Made by a program: the position numbers and the translations under genes. From Marsupella aquatica (taxonomy: Eukaryota; Marchantiophyta), in NCBI GenBank assembly GCA_973895155.1, contig OZ316899.1, positions 14,694,001 through 14,758,000 of the forward strand: 64,000 bases of DNA, given 5' to 3'. This document shows, piece after piece, positions 55,858 to 64,000 of this stretch; positions within the stretch are counted from its first letter, which is position 1; each line of letters opens with the position of its first letter. Below the pieces are notes generated by a model. It did not search any database. It was not told where the DNA came from and was given only the letters and a program-made list of their open reading frames with translations.

Positions 55858-56776
55858 GTGGGATTGTCTCCTTTGGATACAACACCCATTGTTTGGGAGT
55901 ATCCACCAGAGGGTATTTGTGTGTTGGACCTCTTTGGTGGGATTAGCACTGGTTTGGCTGCAGTGTTGCAGGCCGAGATACTTGTGAGGAAGTATTTGTA
56001 TGTGGAGAGAGATGAGACCGCGAGGAGAGTTTCATCACGACATCTTGCATTGTTGATGCAGAGATACCCTGAGTTGTTGTCACAGTCCGCAATTCGGGGG
56101 TATCAACGGAGTTTGCCATCAGACATTTCATTGTTGGGGGCGGAGACCTTGAGAGGGTTGGCCCTATTGATTTGGTGATTGCTAGATGACCATGTTAGGG
56201 ACATACTCAGGCTGGTCATGGTGGAGGGTTACGTGACCCTCGTTCTCATTTGTTTTGGGAGATGTTGCGGGTGTTGCGTCATCTTCAAGTGCATCAGGCA
56301 CGTGCTCCAGCTTACATTCTGGAGAACGTCCCTTGGTTGGGTGATACTAGATCTCATGTGATCACGGCTGCACATGAGGTATGGTCATGGATTGGACCAG
56401 CTGTTTTGTTGGATGCAGCGAGGGTGGGCTCGCGTGCACATCGTCCACGGTTGTGGTGGACGACATTCTCAGGTGGTGAGAGCAGTGGATAGGTCACCCA
56501 TGGCAATAGTGAACCTTGTGGGGCAGCCTAGAATGGCTTTGGCTACATTTGTGATTTTTCCCTCGTCACATGCCTATGGGGATGGTGGTTCTGGGCTCGT
56601 ATGGGATTCTCATGTGCGCCAGTTGGTAGAGCCCAACGCTGATGAGAGAGAGGGTGCTATGGGGTTTCCTACCGATGTGACATTAGTCTCTTCAGTTTCA
56701 GAGGCATCACGTCGCCAGGTGTTGGGTCAGGCTATGGACCTGAACTGTTTGACGTGGATTGTGAGCCTTGCGATGG
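55858..56776 (+). pseudogene. C5-cytosine DNA methyltransferase domain (DNMT3-like), inactivated
   Basis: Motif I is VLDLFGGISTGL with the AdoMet acidic position in YVERDE. A single missing G near 56142 shifts the frame into GPIDLVIA. The catalytic Pro-Cys (56190-56195) is bracketed by TGA (56187) and TAG (56196). Motif VI is YILENVP. Motif VIII is SRAHRPRLWW, close to the AHRARYFWGN of DNMT3. After a second frameshift near 56480, motifs IX/X read EREGAMGFP and RRQVLGQAMD. Motif order is normal, not circularly permuted as in DRM. Related retrotransposon DNMTs have been shown to methylate CG sites de novo. This copy is dead. Confidence 0.88.
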
Positions 56777-57015
56777 CCAAGCAGCGGAGACTTAGGACCA
56801 TGTCTGTGGTTACTTCACCCCTGGTGATGAGCTCGTTGCCTTCCAGGATGGTAGAGGCATCGGCTGGGGGCAAGGAGAGTGGTAGTTTGCATCCTTGGAG
56901 TACATGGGATATGATGGATGGGCATGTAGAGTTGGTGGCCCATGCTGGTGGAGGAGTTGTTTGCTCAAATGATGGTGTAAAGGAGCATGTGCCATCGTCT
57001 GAGGAGGTGGCATAG

Positions 57016-58472
57016 CAACCAATGGCGTCATCCTCTTCCTGTAGTGTACCGGTAGAGGAGACTTGGGAGCCATCACTTGGACCCAAGCTGATAGGAGGTG
57101 AACGACGATGGTTGACACAATTCCTACGTGCTTATAGGAGTTGTTTTGCCTTTAGCATGAAGGAGTTGGGTGCTTTGGTTGGACCTGGTATACGGATTGA
57201 TTTGGCTAGTGATATGGAGAGGGACTTGATTTGGAGTAAGACATTGGACCTTTTGGAGGCTGGATTAGTGGAGTTGTCGCATGGGGAGTATGCGTCAGCC
57301 ACTGTCATGCCTGTCAAAAAGGATGTGCATGGCAACTACACAGAGAGGCGGATGTGTGGAGATTACCGTCCTATCAATCGGCAGACAAAGGCCGATAGGT
57401 ATGCCATGCCCACACCTGAGGAGATCTTTGATGTGGTGGGACATGCAAGGATTTTCAGTACTTTGGATCTTCGAGCAGGATACCATCAGTTGCCGATTTG
57501 AGTGAGTGACAAGGCCAAGACAACATTTTGGGGAGTCAACTCATATGGCAAGGATTGTTTGAATGTATCAGTGGCGATTCTTACCCTTTGGGTTGAAGAA
57601 TGCACCTATCGAGTTTCAGAGAGTGATGGACAGGATCCTAGCAGGATTGGATTTTGTTCGGTGTTACATTGATGATATCTTGGTGTTCAGTGATACTGTG
57701 GAGGAGCACCAACAACATTTGCAGATTGTGTTTGAGCGATTGAAAGCTCATGGTCTACGTTTACATCCAGGAAAGTGTAGGTTCTTCCATGAGGATGTTG
57801 AGCTTGGGTCATGTGATCTACCCAAGTGGTTTGGGGGTCCAACAGGCAAAGGTTGAGGCTATTGCACGAATCCCTCGGCCAACAGATGTGAGTAGAGTTC
57901 GGGCATTCATGGGATTGGCAAACTACTATCGGCGACATGTGAAGGGATTTAGTGCTATAGCAAAGCCTTTGAACAAGTTGTTGAAGTCTGATCAGGAGTG
58001 GCAGTGGGGAGATGACCAGGAGAGAGCTTTTATGGAGCTCAAGGCCAAGTTGGTGTCTGCGCCTATCTTGAGGAGACCTATCAGGGGTCGCCCATTTCAA
58101 CTGCACACTGATTGGAGTATGTTGGGGATTGGAGCGGTGTTGACACAACATGATGATGAGAACAAGGAGTTTGTGGTGGCCTATGCAAGCCGTTCAAACA
58201 ATGTAGCAGAATCAAGCTATGGTTTGTACGAGGGAGAGTGCTTGGCAGCAATGTGGGTTGTGGCACACTTCAGGTGTTACTTGTTTGGCATAGAGTTTAC
58301 CCTTGTTACTGATCACCAACCGCTCAAGTGGTTGATGGAGTTTGATAAGCTTACAGGAAAGCTTGCACGGTGGGCTCTTATCTTACAAGAGTATGACTTT
58401 AAGGTGGTACATAGACCTGGAGTTACCAACCTTGATGCTGATGGGTTGAGTAGGAACCCATGTCCTAGTTAG
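57016..58472 (+). pseudogene. Reverse transcriptase and RNase H of the DNMT element
   Basis: Follows a TAG (57013-57015) in the same frame as the methyltransferase end. RT: RRMCGDYRPINRQT, STLDLRAGYHQLPI then TGA at 57499; a 4-nt insertion near 57555; YQWRFLPFGLKNAP; RCYIDDILVF (catalytic YIDD intact); a 2-nt loss near 57805; then ANYYRRHVKGFS. RNase H: LHTDWSMLGIGAV, YEGECLA, LVTDHQPL and NLDADGLSR, so all four acidic positions are kept. The tether ends at TAG 58470-58472. Confidence 0.88.
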
Positions 58473-58528
58473 GAGGATGATACTGGAGCTAGATGGCATG
58501 GAGAGGTTGATGAGGAGATGGTGTCAGG

Positions 58529-60106
58529 ATGGCATGCATCTGCCTTTTGTGTTTGTTGGGTGTGAACTCTAGTATGGAGGATCACCTTACACCTTCCTAT
58601 AGTCAGAGGGTAGATGGCCAGCCTGCAGATCCGGAGGTTGGAGATGGTGCTACAGATCAGCATGATATTCATGATGATGCATTGGTGTTAGAGTTCCTAC
58701 GGACCAGTAGGGTGCCAGGCATAGTGAGTGCCAAGGAGCGAGACCGTGTTCTCCAACGTGCTAGGAGGTATCGATTGGAGGGAACACATGTTCTCCGTGT
58801 GTGGGAGGATGGTAGAGTACGAGTGGTACCCCATATAGCTCAGAGAGAGCGCATTGTGCGACATGCTCATGAGGAGTTGGGACATTTTGGAGTAAAGCGT
58901 ACATATAGCTTACTTCTTGGTCAATATTGGTGGCGTGGTATGCACACTCAGGTGAAACAGTTGGTGTCACATTGTATGGTTTGCGATCGGGTGAGGGCAT
59001 CGTTCAATGCCCCTACACCACAGTTACACCCCTTACCTATTATGGGGTTGGGTTACCGTTGGAGTTTGGACTTTGCAGGACCATTACCGTTAACTAGGCG
59101 GCATCATCGATATGTGTTGGTGATGGTGGAGCACTTTTCTAAGTGGATTGTGTTGGTGGCATTGCCTGACAAGGCAAGTGAGGGAACGACGTATGCATTT
59201 CTTGATAGAGTGCTTAGTCATTTTGGTGCACCAGCGGAGGTGTTGACCGACCAGGGTACGGAGTTTCAGGGTGAGTTTCAGGTCTTGTGTGACAAGGCGT
59301 TGATTGATCACCGGACCACATCTCGAGATCATCCAGAGGCGGATGGTTTGGCAGAGCGTGTTGTTCAGACGGTGAAGAGGGGATTGTGCAAGTATGGCCT
59401 ACAAAAGGGGCATCTTGGAGATTGGGACATTCAGTTGCCATGGTTAGCCATGGGGTATAGGTTCAGTTGTTAAGCATCCTTGGCTTTCTTCTCACCTTAT
59501 TTTCTGTTGTCCGGCCGAGACCCAGACTTGCCCATAGCAATTTTTTGAGATTCTAGTGAGGTGGTGAACCTTGATGACCCGGAGGTGTGGCTGAGGGTGT
59601 GTTCTCAAAGGGCACAGCACTTTCAGAGAGTTAGGCCAGCAGCCTTTGAGAACCTTGCCATTGCTCAACACAGAGATATGTTGCGTTATGCAACCATCCG
59701 GGGTGGAGGTTATCGACCATCCATTCGTAGGTTCCATGTGGGGGACTATGTCTATTTGCAGCAAACTGCACCGACAACGTTGGATGTGACGGCAGGACGC
59801 ACTATCTTACGTGTGAGAGAGGTGTTGGCTTCTGGAGTTCTCATGTTGGAGGGTCGTGATGGTGTTGTTTGGAAGGACCATGTGCGTAATTGTGCGCCAT
59901 GTCACCTCCCAAACGTGGATGGTACAGTGGACCCCAGCTTGGCAGTGATACGTGCTAGCTTGAGGTGCATGTTGTGTAGGTCTGCTAGTGAAGCAGCCCG
60001 TATGTTGGTTTGTGATAGGTGTTCTAGGGGTTGGCATATGTCATGCTTAACTCCACCTGTTGATGTTGTGCCTACTGGACGGTGGGTTTGTCCTTGGTGT
60101 ACTTAG
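58529..60106 (+). pseudogene. Integrase with C-terminal PHD finger
   Basis: A single frame with two in-frame stops (TAA 59471, TGA 59546). Zinc finger HHCC: H-A-H-E-E-L-G-H and HCMVC. Catalytic D, D and E in SLDFAGPL, LTDQGTEFQ and EADGLAERV, all preserved. C-terminal domain: RRFHVGDYVYLQQ and VLEGRDG. After the usual end the frame continues into CMLC, VCDRC, GWHMSC and WVCPWC, a complete C4HC3 PHD finger. PHD fingers read histone H3 tails, so this is in the place where chromoviruses carry a chromodomain and could have steered integration to marked chromatin. Confidence 0.88.
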
Positions 60107-60425
60107 GAGGTGGATGACTTGATCTTCACATGGTATGGATTGCAGATGGGCGATTAACAATGGGGCAACATAGCACCCGGCCTTCTGATCCGTGCACCCA
60201 CGAAGGTGTATAGCATGTAGTAGATGGATAGGGCTACCTGGGAGTTAGAGGGACCTAACCGCCAGGTAGGGGGGCGAGTTGCGGTACACTGTCTTGTATT
60301 TGTGTATGCTCTTGTCCATGTTATGCATGTATGTGAGTATGGCATGACCAGCGATGTATGTTGTATGACAATGTGGATTTGCACGACTGGGTGTCCTTGA
60401 ATGTCAAAATCTGGTATGTAGAAAG
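60107..60425 (+). other. Post-pol region with polypurine tract; possible LTR remnant
   Basis: No gene. AGGTAGGGGGGCGAG at 60264-60278 is a good polypurine tract, so the 3' LTR would start at about 60279. Only about 140 bp of candidate LTR remains before the next relic, and no second copy exists upstream to confirm it. Confidence 0.45.
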
Positions 60426-62463
60426 TTGAAGCATACCGATTTCAAAAATGATTGTTCCTTCCGAGGAAAGGGGCAATTTATTGAGCCGTTCCATCTTGGT
60501 GAGTTTGTGGAGGAAGGAGGGTTGGTGTGCGGATTCTGTGATGAGCGGCCTCTATGCATCCAAGAATATCCCGCTAAACTTTTGCATGTCTATCCTAAGC
60601 CGTCTCTTGAGGCAAATGTTGCAAAGCATATGTCTCGATTGGCTATTTATATGGGTTTCCATGACCACGTTGTTTGGAAAGGGAAATCTTGATTGGCACA
60701 AAAGAAGGCGGATGAGATTGTTTCTGGTGTTCACATAGCGAATCCTGTGGGTACGCCAGGGCGTGTGCTTAACAAGTCTCTTGGAATCTTGGTTTCTCTT
60801 CTGCATCCAAAGTCTTCTTTGGAACTATTGAAAGAAGAAGAGAGAGAGAGATTTGGGAGTCGATGAAGGTTGTGTCTACTGTTGAGAAATTCCAGGCCAT
60901 ATTCCGGAGCGTGAAAATGGATAACCCCCTAAAAGGTGAGTTGGACTCGCTTTGTGAGATGCAAGCCCGGAATAATTTTCCTTTCGTTAAGAGGTACCTT
61001 TCCCTGGCCAGGGGAGGAAGACCGATCGGGCTCATGTCTTCAAAATGAGTACAAATGGCCCAGGTTTGGGTGTTGACATTCTCAGACCATTTTTGAGTTA
61101 GCATATAGGAACGCCGATGCGATGGGATCAATGGATGCTTATGAAAAGGCAGCAAATCTTTTGCTTCAGTCATCAGCTAAGTATGAATTCTATAGAACAG
61201 CACCATTACATGAGGATATCCGAACAACATCGACAAAGAGGAAAGGAAAAACTTCAGTTACAATCCACGAGAATGACTCCCAGACTCCCATAGACATGAC
61301 AAAGTGTCACGCACAACAGCTTCTCCTTCAGGTCTAAAAAGGCGTAATCTTTATCCTAAATTCTGCTGCGTCAATGTTTCAGAGACTTATGGGGATCCAA
61401 AAATAGCAAGGAACACAACTTCGGGGACTCCTATTGGAGTTTGCTCTCCTCAAGTTATTTATATGTTGGATGACGATGGTGATGATGCAAGTTGTAATGT
61501 CAATGACATTGACCAGACGGGGACTCAACCTTCGCGTGATGTTGGGGACGATCATCGGGATGCCCCCCCAAAGGATCCCTTCCATCCGAGAGGTTGATGT
61601 TCCTTATGGGACCTGGCATCTCAGGCGGAGCGGGAGAGGTGCTGGACCTGTTTGCAACGGATCGGTTGACTGAAGCATTTCTGGAAGTGATGAATGTCGA
61701 AATCTCATCAAGGAGACTGGATGTAAGTCCGCGCAAGGGGGAATTGTTGGAGTCGCCATTCACGGGTTGTGATTATTGTCTCCACACCGCCAGTTGTTGT
61801 ACTTCTGTCCTAATAATAAGTGTCACAAGAGCCGAGGACGCAGAATCTAGCTCAACTTACCCCCCCCCACCCGAGTCGCTCAAGGTTCAACGTGGGACTT
61901 GCCTCTCCCATCCCGAGATAGATTTCCTGCTCAGATTAGGATTCCAGATCAGTGGACTGTCCTATGTTGATGCAAAAGAAGATGGGGAGTTCTCCTCCCC
62001 CAACCGGGTTGACCTACAGATTGATGTTAACTCATTCCCGGAATGAATCGATCTAACTAATGTGGACCGTCGGTTGAAAACCCAAAATGGTAAGGGTGCA
62101 TGACAGCGTTTCAGCAATACTCCAGAGTTGCTCAAGCGCATCATTTTCGCTACACAAGAGTACATGAGAGTTATCGGAAATGAGAGGGTAAGCACTGAAA
62201 ATGGATGGGGTTGGCGATACTTGATCGCCACTCACGAGACTGATTCACAAGTTCCGCACACATATTGGGTGAAAATCTGTTGTTTCCCTTTGTGTTCCTG
62301 TGAAGACTTTTATAAGAGGCATACACGAGGGAAACCATACATGTCTTGTAAACATCTGTTGTGGGTGTATTTAAACAAGTTTTCACTCAACCTGGAGAGG
62401 GACGACCTTGTCAAACAGCCAATTCTGACTATTGGGGAAGTGAGGAGTTTAATTCCGTTATAG
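60426..62463 (+). pseudogene. Relic gene ending in a SWIM zinc finger
   Basis: Broken plus-strand frames at 60426-60692, 60693-60860, 60863-61026, 61594-62046 and 62128-62463. The last one contains CSC, then 15 residues, then CKH (CxCx15CxH), a SWIM-type zinc finger, followed by NLERDDLVKQPILT. SWIM fingers occur in MULE/FAR1-type transposases and several plant proteins of unknown role. No transposase catalytic triad identified. The earlier frames (for example NNFPFVKRYLSLARGG) are not recognised. It may be a transposase-derived or host gene. Confidence 0.5.
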
Positions 62464-63384
62464 ATAGGGGATTAGTCGTTTATTGGAGATGCTAATTTTA
62501 GGTTGGTGGGAGAGATTCCTCGAGGTAGTGGTTTCACAAATACCAATCTGTTTTCAACTTTAATAAATAAATTATTTGAATCGTATGGCCAAACTAATGT
62601 TCTAGTTCAACTGGTTCCTTCTTTTCTAATGCTTTAGAAACCGAGTGAATCTCCCTAATGTTAGCAAGGTCCTATACACTAATAGTTTATAGGGTTTCAT
62701 GTTCTGTGTTTTGGGCTACAATCTTGCTAGTCTTCGGAAGTCTTCAAATTGGATACAACTCAAAAATTTGAAAGAAGACCTTTGAGATATAGGCTGGTAA
62801 ATAGGTTTGTTGTAGGGGATACAGTCCTCCTCTTTTGACTACACTTAAACCCAAAATAGCTTAAACTTGGTGACTAGGATCTGTTTGGTTGAAGTTGGAA
62901 TGATCAAAATGATGTCAGTATTATGCTAGCGATCTCGCTAGTCTGAGAAACTTTCCTAATAGGATACAATTTAGGGTTTAGGGTCTAGTACAGAGTTCTT
63001 GGGTCTATACACAGAAATGTGTTTAGTGTAGTGGTTGCAGTACTCTGTTGAAAGCATGTTCTAAACTTAAACCAGTAACATATGAACCTGGCGACGAGGA
63101 TCTGTACGGTTGAATTTGGAAATTGATAAATGATTTCAGTACTATACCAGCGATCTTGCTAGTCTGCTTAGGGTCCATGTTTGTCTCTCTAATAAGCGAC
63201 AGGTTCAAAGAGAAATGGGGCAGAATTTGGAAAGAAAGAGGAAAAGACTTGTCGTTCGGGTCATTGATGGACAAAACAGAAAAGACAGAAACACATGAAC
63301 TTTACTTCCTATACATATTGTGAGTACATGTCATGCTTTTGCAACTATGAAGAGGTCTGTAAACCCCACAAACTGAGTCTCTAT
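62464..63384. repeat. Three-copy degenerate tandem repeat, about 211-221 bp
   Basis: CT(T/C)GCTAGTC occurs at 62723, 62934 and 63155 in similar surroundings (GGATCTGT-CGGTTGAA, TTTCAGTA, CAGCGATCTTGCTAGTCTG, TAGGATACAA). A TTTAGGGTTTAGGG motif lies at about 62971. No gene seen. Confidence 0.55.
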
Positions 63385-63741
63385 TCAGGGGCTGGCCGCC
63401 TTGTAAGCATCAGAGTCTGTGTCCGACTCCAAATCGTAATCCAAAGACGCAAGGCGTTCCTCGGTCCAGTAGTCATGGATCTCCCGTTCAATCCAATACT
63501 GCTCCTCTTCTGCAAGCCTCTTCCTCTTTGCTGCGGCCTTGCGCTGTGTCACATCTACCTTCGGCTTTGGTGGAGACTTCGCTGGTTGACCTGACTTTGG
63601 TGTCACGGGTGTTTGCCTCAATGATGATGATGATCCAACAGATGGATCTTTCTGACCAACTGCAGTTGGGAAACTGCTACCTGCGGAGACCTGAGAGTGT
63701 CGGCATTGGTTTTGGCGAAAAGTCGTCTTCCAGAGGGCCAT
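63385..63741 (-). CDS. Possible C-terminal exon, basic then acidic
   Basis: 118 codons with a plausible protein bias: Ser/Pro-rich, a basic helix (RKAAAKRKRLAEEE), then WIEREIHDYW and an acidic end (DLESDTDSD). The frame is open further upstream in sequence (higher coordinates) for a few codons. No homology recognised; could be the tail of a gene mostly outside the window or another accessory ORF. Confidence 0.3.
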   Translation of the reverse strand: MALWKTTFRQNQCRHSQVSAGSSFPTAVGQKDPSVGSSSSLRQTPVTPKSGQPAKSPPKPKVDVTQRKAAAKRKRLAEEEQYWIEREIHDYWTEERLASLDYDLESDTDSDAYKAASP

Positions 63742-64000
63742 CCGTCGCCGGGCTGTAACGACGGACCTCGAGTTGCCATTTCCTGTTGAAAAGCGTTTCC
63801 ACGATGAAAAACATCGAATGCCTTCACGAAGAGTTCTTCACTTAAATAAAACTCAGAGACATAGAGAGGCGCGTACCCAAACTTGATTTGAGTGAGCGTT
63901 GAGGACTTGTAATACTGAGAGCATTTCTAAACCCGCGAACTCGAGACGGAGGCGGAGGAAATGATCAGGAGAATGATTCCGAAGACTGGAGGTTTTGGGG
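63742..64000. other. Window edge, no gene recognised
   Basis: No supported feature in the last 260 bp. Confidence 0.4.

Larger units (their letters stand above)
55318..60415 (+). mobile_element. Truncated Ty3/gypsy relic with cytosine methyltransferase and PHD finger
   Basis: Plus-strand order: protease tail, C5-cytosine methyltransferase, reverse transcriptase, RNase H, integrase, PHD zinc finger. All segments are collinear, but separated by frameshifts and at least seven in-frame stops. Gag and the protease active site are missing at the 5' end, and no intact LTR is visible. It is not closely related to the element at 29-44 kb: its RT has the usual YIDD and the DLRAGYHQ block. From memory, Ty3/gypsy elements that captured DNMTs have been reported in charophytes (de Mendoza and colleagues, 2018); this relic appears to be of that type with a PHD finger added at the integrase end. 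Confidence 0.9.

Noticed and set aside
55318-60415. Reading the methyltransferase as a host DRM or CMT gene
   Set aside because: It is collinear with protease, RT and integrase, the motif order is not permuted as in DRM, and there is no chromodomain or BAH domain as in CMT.
1-64000. CRISPR arrays, bacterial operons, rRNA genes
   Set aside because: No regularly spaced identical short repeats, no ribosome-binding-site-led gene strings and no rRNA signatures; the content is eukaryotic.

Overview
The window looks like a transposon-dense segment of a plant-lineage nuclear genome, most likely a streptophyte (charophyte) alga or an early-diverging land plant. The reasons are: scattered Arabidopsis-type telomere motifs (TTTAGGG/CCCTAAA); a Tat/Athila-like Ty3/gypsy element whose primer-binding site resembles a tRNA-Asn PBS; Ty1/copia relics; short GT-AG introns; and a Ty3/gypsy relic carrying a DNMT3-type cytosine methyltransferase, an arrangement reported (from memory) in charophytes and dinoflagellates. 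Nothing in it is bacterial. I see no clearly functional host gene; the host-type genes are fragments or carry stop codons.

Layout. 0.1-1.6 kb: relic of a telobox MYB (telomere-binding) gene, with three short exons reading through the VDLKDKWRN signature. 1.6-10.5 kb: non-coding, with telomere-like motifs, a dispersed repeat, two hairpins and a CT-rich minisatellite. 11.0-16.8 kb: an old, nonsense-riddled copy of a coiled-coil protein gene, split by a solo LTR (12313-15841, TSD CTAAG) that carries a younger relative of the same gene. 17-28 kb: mostly non-coding, with a copia RNase H scrap, a spliced relic at 19.6-20.2 kb and several tandem repeats. 28.3-44.6 kb: a copia relic hit by a complete 15.5-kb minus-strand Ty3/gypsy element (29054-44594, TSD CCGAC) with 4,660-bp LTRs. 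The LTRs themselves encode a 1,121-residue nuclear-type coiled-coil protein, intact in the 3' LTR and broken by one stop in the 5' LTR. 44.8-53.3 kb: an RNase H1-type hybrid-binding-domain ORF and several pseudogenes of unknown function. 53.8-55.0 kb: an SNF2 ATPase fragment with a ruined DEAH box, preceded by a SUMO-interaction-like motif. 55.3-60.4 kb: a truncated Ty3/gypsy relic with the order protease, cytosine methyltransferase, RT-RNase H, integrase, PHD finger. 60.4-62.5 kb: a relic ending in a SWIM zinc finger.

The two most notable systems are (1) LTRs that are themselves protein-coding genes, so that solo-LTR formation leaves a coding locus behind, and (2) a retrotransposon that carried both a DNA-methylation writer and a chromatin reader (PHD). 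Many pseudogenes here have lost function through in-frame TGA/TAG/TAA codons with few or no indels, and the roughly sixteen differences I saw between the two LTRs are all transitions. Both fit deamination of methylated cytosines in silenced transposon DNA.
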